8,210 nucleotides of DNA from contig JBJOPY010000003.1 in NCBI GenBank assembly GCA_046050405.1, forward strand, positions 1 through 8,210. The letters are read 5' to 3'. Below the pieces are notes generated by a model. That model was not told the origin of the DNA. It made no database searches and was given only the letters and a program-made list of their open reading frames with translations. The position numbers and the translations under genes were made by a program. Shown one piece after another: positions 1-7,477 of the stretch. This DNA comes from JADKCL01 sp046050405. Lineage in GTDB: Bacteria; Bacteroidota; Bacteroidia; J057; JADKCL01. Numbering within the stretch: position 1 is the first letter of the stretch; each line of letters opens with the position of its first letter.

Positions 1-65
1 CCCCGAAAGCCCGTCCACCCCCGCCACAATTTTCCCGCTGCCCCCGTCTCCAAAAAATCCCGCGC

Positions 66-79
66 TTTTTGTACCTTCG
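66..79 (+). promoter_or_regulatory. Possible Bacteroidota-type -7 promoter box upstream of the dikinase gene
   Basis: A T-run followed by TACCTTCG (72-79) resembles the Bacteroidota sigma -7 consensus TAnnTTTG, with one mismatch in the TTTG part. It lies about 26 bases before the ATG at 106, which would give a short leader, as is common in that phylum. I see no convincing TTG-type -33 element at the expected distance upstream, so the call is tentative. No Shine-Dalgarno sequence lies between this box and the start codon; the bases just before the ATG read ACTCCAG. Confidence 0.4.
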
Positions 80-105
80 CCCCCGAATCGAATGCCGGAC
101 TCCAG

Positions 106-3024
106 ATGACCAAAATCACCGTAAGCGCCTTCCTGTTTCTCCTCCTCACCCTGCACTGCCACCCCCTCCGGTCCCAGCCCAAGGACAATGCAGCGATCCG
201 GAAAATGGTGGAGGCCTACCAGCAGGATGCACGCGGCCCCTACAAGGACATCCGCTGGTACTGTGCGGACGGCACGTACGCGGAGCCGAGGGTAGGCTGC
301 GCCAGTGAAGACAAAAACAACCTGCAGCGTGCCCGCTACAAGGACGAGGTGGAGGCCCTGGCCAAGTCCAACCACATCTACCTCGGACAAATCCTCGCCA
401 AGACAGGCAAGGGCGACTTCTGGGATGCAGACCACCGCCAGTCACGCCTGAAACAATACCAGCTCGAGCGTTTTCTGATGAATGCCGACGATGGCTGGGT
501 CAACCGCCGGGGCCAGTATTACCGGGGAGCCACCCAGGCCGAGGACGAGGAGGCCTGGGGCATCGGCTTCTTCGAATGGCTGCTGGCCAAGGACGAGGCA
601 GTCTTGCAGAACTTCTTCCTGATACGGCAGGCGGCCAAGGACATCCCGCACCAGGGCGACGACAGCAAAACCCAGAACGTCCGTGCCGTCTCCCGTGTCC
701 TGGGCGACGCCTACCCGGCCTTCATGGACATCCGCATCAAGATCCACAACCAGCCCGAGGCGACCGACATTGCATTGGTGAAGGCCTTCCAGGCCCAGCA
801 CAAGGACAAGCTCAGCACCTCCCAGAATGCACAGTTTGCCACCCTCATCCGGGACATGGAATCCGTCTTCGCGCCCGTGCAGCTGGGCTCCCTCCACCGG
901 TACCTGACGAGGCTGCCGTCCGACTCCCCCAGGCGGAAGGCCATCGGCGACTTCATCGCCGCCCAGGCCTCCACCCCGCCGGGTGCCGACCGGGCGATGG
1001 CCTTCGCCGTGATGATGTGGCGGATCCGCCTCGACCTGCTGCAGGAGCCGAAGCCCAGGGCCCGCCTGGCCCTGCTGGACATCTCGAACCAGCTGGAAGG
1101 CATCCTCTTCCGCGAAGCCAGTGCCTGGGAGACGAACACCGTCCAGGAGGAACTGCAGAAGATCTACGCCCTGGGCTGGGCCGCCGCAGGCGCCGGATTC
1201 CTGGAGAAGTGGGAATGGGAAGGCACCGAATACCTGATACGCACCCCCGAGAAGGCGGCACTTTCCCTCGGGGAGCTGAACCGCATCTCAGAGGTCGCCC
1301 GCAGCCATGTGGAATGGGGCACCGGCATGGGCCGGGGCGTGTACAACGAGGTGGTCAACCTCTTCGGGGGCTTCGAACCGCTCGCATTCGGATTCCTGGA
1401 TGACCGCATCCGGTCCTCCATCCTGCTCCACCTGGGGTGGAGCGTGGGCAGGCTGGGCGATTTCCTCGCCGCCCAGGCGGAGTTCTCGAACCAGGTGATG
1501 GACATCCCCGGGCAGAGCCGCATCCGGGGGGTGAACCCCGGATTTGCGAAGGGGGAACTGGTGGTGGCCATGGGGAACGAGAACGAGGTGGTGGTGACCA
1601 GTGACAAGATCTACGCCTTCAACCGGCCTCCCTCCGACCTGAAACCACTGGCCGGGATCATGACCGTGACCGAAGGCAACATCGTCTCCCACGTGCAATT
1701 GCTGGCACGCAACCTCGGGATCCCGAACGCTGTCCTCAGCCTCCAAAACCTGGAAGCCCTCCAGAAATACGCGGGACAGACCGTCTTTTTCGCCGTATCG
1801 AACCAGGGCACGGTGATCATGAAGCCCGCCAGCCAGATGACCGGCCAGGAGCGGAAGCTCTTCGAGGTCAAGCAGCGGAGGGAGGAGAAGATCAGCGTCC
1901 CGGTGGAGAAGATCAACCTCCTGCAAACGAAGGTCGTCAACCTGAAGGAGCTTCGTTCCAGCGACTCGGGGAAGCTCTGCGGCCCCAAGGCGGCCAATCT
2001 GGGCCAGCTGAAACACACCTTCCCCGACCATGTCGTGGATGGCTTCGTGATCCCCTTCGGCATCTTCCGGGCCCACCTGGACCAGAAAATCCCAGGCCAG
2101 GCGGAGAGCTACTGGGAGTATGTGAACAGAATCTTCGCGACTGCGGCGCAGATGCGCGGCACCGGGAAGACCGATGCAGAAGTGGAGGCCTACACCCTGG
2201 GGGAGCTGGAGAAGCTCCGGAAGCTCATCCAGCAGATGCCGCTCCTGCCGGAATTCGTCCAGGACCTGAAGGACTGCTTCCAGGAGGTGCTGCACGCGGA
2301 AATGGGAAAGATCCCTGTCTTCCTCCGGAGCGACACGAACATGGAGGACCTGAAGGATTTCACCGGGGCGGGACTGAACCTGACCCTGTTCAACGTCGTC
2401 CCGGCGGAGAAGATCCTCCAGGGACTGAAGGAAGTCTGGGCCTCCCCCTATACCGAGCGCAGCTACAAATGGCGCCAGAAATACCTGAATGACCCCCAGA
2501 ACGTGTTTCCGTCCATCCTCGTGATCCCCAGCGTGGAGGTGGAATACTCCGGGGTCATGGTCACGAAGGGCATCCGGACAGACCGCCCCGAGGACATCAC
2601 CATTGCCTTCAGCCGCGGTGCGGGCGGTGCAGTGGACGGGCAGGCGGCCGAGTCGTTCCTCCTGCATGCCAATGGCGGGAATACACTGCTGTCCCCCGCC
2701 CGGGAACCCTACTACAACAGCCTCCCTGCCACCGGAGGCACGGCCAGGAAGGCCACGACCTTCGAGAAACCCATCCTCAAGACCGCCAATCTCCAGGCGC
2801 TTCGCGAAATGGCCGCCGAAATCCGATCGAAAATGGTCAACTCCGAAGGTCTAGGGAGCGGGGGGCCCTGGGATGTGGAGCTGGGATTCACGGGGGACAA
2901 GATCTGGCTGTTCCAGGTGAGGCCCTTCGTGGAGAACAAGGGCGCCCTGGCCTCCGACTATCTCAGAAGCATCACCCCCCCGATGCCCGTCTCCAAAATC
3001 ATTCCCCTCAGTACAAGATTGTGA
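106..3024 (+). CDS. Exported PEP-utilizing/PPDK-type dikinase-like protein with GWD-like domain order (His domain, then ATP-grasp)
   Basis: This is a 972-residue protein with an N-terminal signal peptide: a Lys near the start, a hydrophobic stretch at about 4-16, and likely cleavage near residue 24. Residues 25 to about 470 are mostly helical and match no domain I can name; they include a C53-x11-C65 pair in the segment starting IRWYCADG. Residues of about 472-585 form the PEP-utilizing mobile (phosphohistidine) domain, with VTEGNIVSH and the likely phospho-acceptor H529 followed by LARNLGIPN. Residues of about 620-945 form the PPDK_N ATP-grasp domain: GPKAANLG (626-633), VDGFVIP near 645, RSDTNMEDL from R741, and DVEL...FQVRP with E925, Q937 and R939. 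The E-Q-R spacing of 12 and 2 equals that of PPDK E323/Q335/R337. There is no PEP/pyruvate TIM barrel, so it should not make PEP. Known relatives transfer the beta-phosphate of ATP through the histidine; the acceptor here is unknown. The next gene follows after one base. It would probably be annotated as a PEP/pyruvate-binding domain protein. Confidence 0.9.
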   Translation: MTKITVSAFLFLLLTLHCHPLRSQPKDNAAIRKMVEAYQQDARGPYKDIRWYCADGTYAEPRVGCASEDKNNLQRARYKDEVEALAKSNHIYLGQILAKTGKGDFWDADHRQSRLKQYQLERFLMNADDGWVNRRGQYYRGATQAEDEEAWGIGFFEWLLAKDEAVLQNFFLIRQAAKDIPHQGDDSKTQNVRAVSRVLGDAYPAFMDIRIKIHNQPEATDIALVKAFQAQHKDKLSTSQNAQFATLIRDMESVFAPVQLGSLHRYLTRLPSDSPRRKAIGDFIAAQASTPPGADRAMAFAVMMWRIRLDLLQEPKPRARLALLDISNQLEGILFREASAWETNTVQEELQKIYALGWAAAGAGFLEKWEWEGTEYLIRTPEKAALSLGELNRISEVARSHVEWGTGMGRGVYNEVVNLFGGFEPLAFGFLDDRIRSSILLHLGWSVGRLGDFLAAQAEFSNQVMDIPGQSRIRGVNPGFAKGELVVAMGNENEVVVTSDKIYAFNRPPSDLKPLAGIMTVTEGNIVSHVQLLARNLGIPNAVLSLQNLEALQKYAGQTVFFAVSNQGTVIMKPASQMTGQERKLFEVKQRREEKISVPVEKINLLQTKVVNLKELRSSDSGKLCGPKAANLGQLKHTFPDHVVDGFVIPFGIFRAHLDQKIPGQAESYWEYVNRIFATAAQMRGTGKTDAEVEAYTLGELEKLRKLIQQMPLLPEFVQDLKDCFQEVLHAEMGKIPVFLRSDTNMEDLKDFTGAGLNLTLFNVVPAEKILQGLKEVWASPYTERSYKWRQKYLNDPQNVFPSILVIPSVEVEYSGVMVTKGIRTDRPEDITIAFSRGAGGAVDGQAAESFLLHANGGNTLLSPAREPYYNSLPATGGTARKATTFEKPILKTANLQALREMAAEIRSKMVNSEGLGSGGPWDVELGFTGDKIWLFQVRPFVENKGALASDYLRSITPPMPVSKIIPLSTRL

Positions 3025-3025
3025 G

Positions 3026-4300
3026 ATGAAACAGGTTGCACGCACGCTGCTGCTGACATTCGCCCTCCTGATCCTGGGCATGTCCCAAAACACGGAGGCC
3101 TATCCCATCGATGGCTACCCCTATTCGGGCATCCGGCGGCTGGCCAGGCTGCAAGAGATCCTGGACGGCCGCCTGCCGAAGGAGAAAATGCCCCTCCCGG
3201 GACAGCGGAAGTCCATCAACGACATCCAGCTCCATCTGACAGGCCCCCGGGGAGACAGTCTCGCGACCCTGCCGCCCGTGGACTCCAGCCTCCAGCGGGC
3301 CATCAACCGGCTGTTCGGAAGCCTCTCCCCCGCCTACTCGATCGCGGTGCTGGACATCTCGCCCGGCCGCCCCATCCGCTACGCGCAGCGGAAGGAACTG
3401 GCGGGGTACCAGCCCGGCTCCGTCGGGAAGCTGGCGGTCATCGCCGGCCTGTTCTGTGAGCTGAAGGAGATCTTCCCGGACTCGTTCGCGAAACGGCTGG
3501 CCCTGGTGAGGAACAAGGTGGTGCGCGCCGGACAGTGGGCCATGTCCGATGAACACACCGTCCCGATCTACGATCCCGCGACGAAGAAGTTCGTGAAGCG
3601 GACGGTCATCCCCAGCGACACCTTTTCGATCCTGGAATGGGCCGACCACATGATCTCCGTCAGCAACAACGGCGCAGCGGCGGTGGTATGGCGGGAGGCG
3701 ATGCTGATGCGCGTCTTCGGGAAGGATTACCCGGCCCTGACAGAGGCCCAGGCCAATGCCTATTTTGCCCGGACCCCCAAGCAGGAATTGACGGAAATCG
3801 CGGTCAGCGTGGTGAACGACCCCTTGCAGGACATCGAGATCACCCGTGAGGAATGGCGGCTCGGGACCTTGTTCACACGAGGGGCGGGGAACATCGTTCC
3901 CGGCAAGGGAGGCAGCTCCGGATGCCCGTACGGCCTGATGAAGTACCTCGTGGCGCTGGAGCGGGGCCGGATCGCGGATCCGGAATCCAGCCTGGAGATC
4001 AAGCGCCTCATGTACAGCACCGACCGCCGCATCCGCTATGCATCCTCCAGGGAACTGGCCGATGCCGCCGTGTACTTCAAGTCCGGTAGCCTGTACAAAT
4101 GCAAGCCCGAGGCCGGCTATGCCTGCGGGAAGTACAAGGGCAATGTGGAGAATTACATGAACTCCGTGGCCATTGTGGAGCATGGGGACAGCCTGGTGTA
4201 CATGGTGGCACTGATGTCGAATGTCCTTCGGAAGAACTCCGGCACGGATCACATGCTCCTCGCGGGCAGGATCGAGCAGGTGATCCGGGGGTTGAACTGA
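3026..4300 (+). CDS. Exported serine hydrolase, beta-lactamase/PBP-like fold
   Basis: This is a 424-residue protein. Its signal peptide has KQVAR followed by a Leu-rich core and probable cleavage after TEA (A25). The three active-site motifs of the SxxK serine hydrolase superfamily are all present in order: S132-V-G-K135 within PGSVGK, S213-N-N215 within SVSNNGA, and K352-S-G354 within FKSGS. The nucleophile should be S132, with K135 as general base. I do not see the ExxLN omega-loop motif of class A beta-lactamases, so a DD-peptidase-like, amidase or esterase role is more likely than antibiotic resistance. About 105 residues separate the signal peptide from the SxxK motif, beginning YPIDGYPYSGIRRL; this stretch is an accessory N-terminal segment of unknown role. 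C359 and C367, just after the KSG motif, could form a disulfide beside the active site. The start is one base after the upstream stop with no clear ribosome binding site, so translational coupling to the dikinase-like gene is likely. The substrate is unknown. Confidence 0.88.
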   Translation: MKQVARTLLLTFALLILGMSQNTEAYPIDGYPYSGIRRLARLQEILDGRLPKEKMPLPGQRKSINDIQLHLTGPRGDSLATLPPVDSSLQRAINRLFGSLSPAYSIAVLDISPGRPIRYAQRKELAGYQPGSVGKLAVIAGLFCELKEIFPDSFAKRLALVRNKVVRAGQWAMSDEHTVPIYDPATKKFVKRTVIPSDTFSILEWADHMISVSNNGAAAVVWREAMLMRVFGKDYPALTEAQANAYFARTPKQELTEIAVSVVNDPLQDIEITREEWRLGTLFTRGAGNIVPGKGGSSGCPYGLMKYLVALERGRIADPESSLEIKRLMYSTDRRIRYASSRELADAAVYFKSGSLYKCKPEAGYACGKYKGNVENYMNSVAIVEHGDSLVYMVALMSNVLRKNSGTDHMLLAGRIEQVIRGLN

Positions 4301-4311
4301 GTGCCCGGACC

Positions 4312-4334
4312 CCGGAGGGCCCAGATCCCTCCGG
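4312..4334. terminator. Perfect 8-bp hairpin, candidate transcription terminator without T-tract
   Basis: CCGGAGGG (4312-4319) and CCCTCCGG (4327-4334) form a perfect 8-bp inverted repeat with a 7-base loop. It starts 11 bases after the stop of the serine hydrolase gene. It is very GC-rich and would be stable in RNA from either strand, but neither side is followed by a T-run, so it is not a classical intrinsic terminator. It could still end the plus-strand operon, protect its 3' end, or block read-through from the opposing operon. Confidence 0.45.
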
Positions 4335-4545
4335 CGCGCCAAGGCTGCGAACCCCCCCGGGCAAGTCCACGGTCCAGAGTCCTCAACGCGGTTCTCCGTT
4401 GCCAGTCAGGGTTCAACCATTCGGGCGGCATGGATGGGGTTCGGGGGTGAGGACGCACCCAAGGGGGGGAAGGCATCGGCCAGTCGCTGAAATGCTCCCC
4501 GGAGGGCCAGGGCAGGCAAATCCCAAAATCCGCACCGCCCCTGAG
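4335..4545. other. Convergent intergenic spacer, no gene recognised
   Basis: This stretch separates the 3' ends of the two convergent gene pairs. It has a run of seven C (4352-4358) and a run of seven G (4463-4469). A distant inverted repeat, CGAACCCC at 4348-4355 and GGGGTTCG at 4436-4443, could pair across 80 bases but may be chance in such GC-rich DNA. Reading frames crossing the spacer are Pro/Arg/Gly-rich and overlap the real genes, so I treat them as non-coding. I saw no tRNA, no other small RNA with recognisable structure, and no T-rich terminator. Confidence 0.6.
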
Positions 4546-7419
4546 TCAGGCCTTCACCGCCAGTGCCGCTTCGGGCTCCATGCCCCTCCCCTGCTCCTGG
4601 GGGCCGCCGAACCTGGTGAGCAGCGACTGGAATTTGTCATCGTGCGTCTCCACGATGAGGTTCAGCACCGCCATCCTGACCTGCAAATCCTTGCCCTCCA
4701 GCAAGGTCTGGTAACAGGCAAATTCATCCGGGATCCGCACATCGAGGTTGTGGATCGTCTCCTCGGTGAGCCCATCCAGAAGTGCCGTTTCCAGGACGGG
4801 GATCAGCACCTTCTTCAGGCTGCCATCCAGCAGGTTCTCCAGGAACTCCACGGAATTGACGCGGAGGTCAGGCTTGTTGCTTTGCAGGCCCTCATAGATC
4901 GGCAGGATGTCCTCCGTGGGATACTTGAGTCCCAGGAGCCGGAAGATGCGCTCCAGGTGGCCATCCATCCGGCTTTCCAGCAGCCCGAGCAATTCCTCCC
5001 GCGCCTTGTCCTCGGCCGTTTCCGCCAAGGTGAGGATCTGCGTCAGGGTCTCCGCGCGCAGCTTCTTCTGTGCGTAGAGCACCGTCAGCGTACTCTGGTA
5101 GAGGCGGGCCTCCTCCAGGATGCGCTGCATGATGGCCTTCTTCTGGAAGCGGAGGTGCGGGAAGTTCACCTTCATCGCATTCAGCGAGCGGAGCGCCTCC
5201 ATGTGGATCGTAAGGTCCTCATGGTCCAGCATGTCCAGGATGCAATCCACGGATGCCTGTGAATCGATCCGCTCCAGGACGGAGGGCAGCAGGCGTACGA
5301 CATCGTTCCGGATGCCGGAACCCCGGACCAAGGCTGAGATGGGCTCCACGATGCCATGCCCGTAATGCAGCAAGGCCTCCCGGGCATGGGAATAGTACCG
5401 GGGGTCGGTCAGCATCTCCAGCAGCGACCCCACGAAGGAGAGCTGGAGGGTATTGCCGGCGGCGGCAATCGCCGTCTGCACGATGACAGGATCCGGGTCA
5501 TTCAGTGCGCTCTCGATCACGAAAAACATCCTTGTGCAGTTCGCATGGCCGATGGCCTTGAGCAGGTCGCAACGCATGACATTGAACTTCACGGGGTCGC
5601 TCTCGTGGACGATTTCCTCCAGCCGCTGGTGGAGCCGCTCCTCCAGGGCAAACCGTTGCCTCAGCCCCGGGTTGTCCCGCGTTTCCTTGGCAAGCCCCAC
5701 CAATGCCGCACCGCTCACCCGATAGTCCTGGTCCCGCAGGTAGCGCTCCATCCGCTGGAAGCGGTCATCGCGGCTATGCTCCAGGAGATATTCAAAGGCA
5801 CTGATTTTCACATACTCGTCCTCGTCCTGCACCAGCGGCTCCACCTCCTCGATCACGGGCTCATTCTTGTAGTAGTACAGGGAGCGCAGGGCCTCGGCAC
5901 GGATCTGGGCCGAGGGATGGTGGAGGAGGCTGCGGATGTGTCCGAAGAATCGCTTGTCCTGCAGGTCGCGAACCTTCCGGAGCACGAAGATGATCTGGCT
6001 CTCATCCCCCGCTTCGAGGACGCGCATCAGGCCGCCCAATACGGACTCGTGACCGGGATCGGGGGTCACAGGCTTGGAGGGGGCGTCCTCCCCCATCCGC
6101 ATCTTGAACGACCGGATGTACTCCCGCCGGATCAGGACGGCAAAGTACATCCACACCCCGATCAAGACGATGATCATCAGGCAGATGGCACGGGTGTCCA
6201 GGTCCAATCCGCTGACGATGAAAATCAGGATCAGGCCCGCGATGCCGGAGGCGAGGCAATCGATGAAAACGTCGATGAACGACTTCGTGCGGTCCTTGAT
6301 CTCGGTGGGGATCGGAAGGGCCAGCAGCTCCGTCGCCGACTTGTTGATGGATTGCTTCAGGCTTCCATCCGCGATGCGGACCAGGATGGCGGCCCACAGG
6401 GCAGGAAACATCAGGAGCAGCAGCGTGCCCACCAGGATCCCCCCGGGAAGCATGAAGAGGGAGGTCCCGACCCCGAAGACGCCCACGACCCGGTGGGTGA
6501 CGAAGAGCTGCACCAGCAGGGAGATGATGCTCAGGGTGGACAGCCAGAAACCGAAGAAGCGGGTCAGGTTCTCGGATGCCTCCTCCGGGTCGATCTGCTG
6601 GGATGGGTCATGGGACTGGGTGAAATGCTCATAGGCCACTGCCGTGTACTGGTACTCCACCAGCTTGGCCACGATGACGCTGACCCCCACGATCACGGCC
6701 AGGTAGGTGAGGTGCCGCGAGTGCAGGATGAGCAGGAGCGGATGCTCCTGGCTGCCACCCATCCGCTTCTTCTGCTGGATGTGCTGCTGGTTCGGTGCGA
6801 CGGATTCCGCCCAGATGTGCCGCGTGATCGGGATGCAGAGGGACAGGAAGAAGGCAGAGACGAAGAGCAGGGACTCGCTTTTCATGAAGGTGGCCAGCGC
6901 GGAGGCCAGGTATCCGCCGAAGATCCCGCCGGCGATGGCACCGGCCCCGATGAACCCGAAGAGCCGCTTGGCCTCGCGGGCGTTGAAGACGATATTGGCC
7001 AGGATCCAGAACTGGGAGGTGCATAGCAATGCAAAAATCGTCATCCAGATGTAGAAGACATACACGGCCCAGCTCGTCCAGACATCCAGGATGAGCAGCG
7101 TGCCCAGCACGGTCAGGGTTCCGACCGAGCTGTACAGCGTGGCGACGATGATCTTGTTGAACGCCACCCGGGCGAGCACCCTGGCGTACAGCGTGGCGAC
7201 GATGGCGGCGGGGATGGCGGCGATCACGAATGCCAGCGGCAGGCTTTCCTTGCCATAGGTCGTCACGAAGAGGGCCTGCACGGTGGACTTCACCATCAGC
7301 AGTGTCGTGATGATGAGGAAGATGTTCAGCTGCATCAAGAGCGCACGCTTCATCTCCCCTTCCCTCAGGTCGAAGGACTTCCGCAAGAAATACCGCACCG
7401 CCTCTTGGTAGATCGTCAT
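4546..7419 (-). CDS. ADP/ATP-carrier (NTT/Npt)-like membrane transporter fused to C-terminal HEAT repeats
   Basis: This is a 957-residue protein. Residues 1 to about 435 are a polytopic membrane domain, roughly 12 helices by eye, that looks like the NTT/TLC branch of the MFS. It opens with LRKSFDLREGEMKRALLM before the first helix and contains QFWILANIVFNAREAKRLFG from Q136, followed by a Gly/Ala-rich helix (GAGAIAGGIFGGY). Residues of about 438-465 are a charged, Pro-containing linker. From about 470 to 930 there are repeated paired helices of HEAT type, for example HPSAQIRAEALRSL, DEDEYVKISAFEYLLEH, DPDPVIVQTAIAAAG and KPDLRVNSVEFLENLL. The tail ends in a short Ala-rich stretch. Classical NTT proteins exchange ATP for ADP across membranes of plastids and intracellular bacteria; HEAT-fused relatives in free-living bacteria have no firmly known substrate. 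No cyclic-nucleotide-binding domain is seen. The gene lies 58 bp downstream of the serine hydrolase at 7478-8210 on the same strand, probably in one operon. The start lacks a Shine-Dalgarno sequence. Confidence 0.85.
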   Translation of the reverse strand: MTIYQEAVRYFLRKSFDLREGEMKRALLMQLNIFLIITTLLMVKSTVQALFVTTYGKESLPLAFVIAAIPAAIVATLYARVLARVAFNKIIVATLYSSVGTLTVLGTLLILDVWTSWAVYVFYIWMTIFALLCTSQFWILANIVFNAREAKRLFGFIGAGAIAGGIFGGYLASALATFMKSESLLFVSAFFLSLCIPITRHIWAESVAPNQQHIQQKKRMGGSQEHPLLLILHSRHLTYLAVIVGVSVIVAKLVEYQYTAVAYEHFTQSHDPSQQIDPEEASENLTRFFGFWLSTLSIISLLVQLFVTHRVVGVFGVGTSLFMLPGGILVGTLLLLMFPALWAAILVRIADGSLKQSINKSATELLALPIPTEIKDRTKSFIDVFIDCLASGIAGLILIFIVSGLDLDTRAICLMIIVLIGVWMYFAVLIRREYIRSFKMRMGEDAPSKPVTPDPGHESVLGGLMRVLEAGDESQIIFVLRKVRDLQDKRFFGHIRSLLHHPSAQIRAEALRSLYYYKNEPVIEEVEPLVQDEDEYVKISAFEYLLEHSRDDRFQRMERYLRDQDYRVSGAALVGLAKETRDNPGLRQRFALEERLHQRLEEIVHESDPVKFNVMRCDLLKAIGHANCTRMFFVIESALNDPDPVIVQTAIAAAGNTLQLSFVGSLLEMLTDPRYYSHAREALLHYGHGIVEPISALVRGSGIRNDVVRLLPSVLERIDSQASVDCILDMLDHEDLTIHMEALRSLNAMKVNFPHLRFQKKAIMQRILEEARLYQSTLTVLYAQKKLRAETLTQILTLAETAEDKAREELLGLLESRMDGHLERIFRLLGLKYPTEDILPIYEGLQSNKPDLRVNSVEFLENLLDGSLKKVLIPVLETALLDGLTEETIHNLDVRIPDEFACYQTLLEGKDLQVRMAVLNLIVETHDDKFQSLLTRFGGPQEQGRGMEPEAALAVKA
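7133..7204. repeat. Two identical 18-base direct repeats inside the transporter gene
   Basis: TACAGCGTGGCGACGATG occurs at 7133-7150 and again at 7187-7204, exactly 54 bases apart and in frame. On the minus strand both copies encode IVATLY, 18 residues apart, in adjacent membrane helices near the protein's N-terminus. The sequence between the copies is not duplicated. It could be a trace of local duplication or chance reuse of the same favoured codons. Confidence 0.6.
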
Positions 7420-7477
7420 GGCACTGTCAGGGGGCTGGTGGGGCCGGTGGGGAGGATGGGATGCGCGGGAGGGTTCA

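Noticed and set aside
69..308. 79-residue Pro-rich frame overlapping the start of the dikinase-like gene
   Set aside because: It is out of frame with a clear signal peptide and its own product is low-complexity Pro/Arg/Gly, so it is a shadow.
1288..2667. Long open frame of 459 residues on the minus strand inside the dikinase-like gene
   Set aside because: It lies wholly antisense to a gene with clear domain motifs. Its product is rich in His, Leu, Glu and Gly with no recognisable motif, as expected from a mirrored frame in GC-rich codon-biased DNA.
106..3024. Annotation as PEP synthase or pyruvate phosphate dikinase
   Set aside because: The PEP/pyruvate-binding TIM barrel is missing, the His and ATP domains are in the reverse order, and a signal peptide is present.
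3008..4342. 444-residue open frame on the minus strand over the first serine hydrolase gene
   Set aside because: It is antisense to a gene with all three catalytic motifs. The composition (many His, Gly, Asp, Arg) is that of a shadow frame, and no domain is visible.
4400..4460. tRNA-like GGTTCAACC and GGTTCGGGG strings in the spacer
   Set aside because: I could not build an acceptor stem, D arm and anticodon arm around them, so they look like chance matches to T-arm sequence.
4099..5262. 387-residue plus-strand frame crossing the convergent spacer
   Set aside because: It overlaps the end of the serine hydrolase in another frame and runs antisense to the transporter. The low-complexity Gly/Arg/Pro-rich start and lack of motifs argue against a real gene.
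5356..7026. 556-residue open frame on the plus strand opposite the transporter gene
   Set aside because: It is rich in Gln, His, Asp and Gly with no hydrophobic or domain pattern. The opposite strand encodes a coherent membrane domain plus HEAT repeats.
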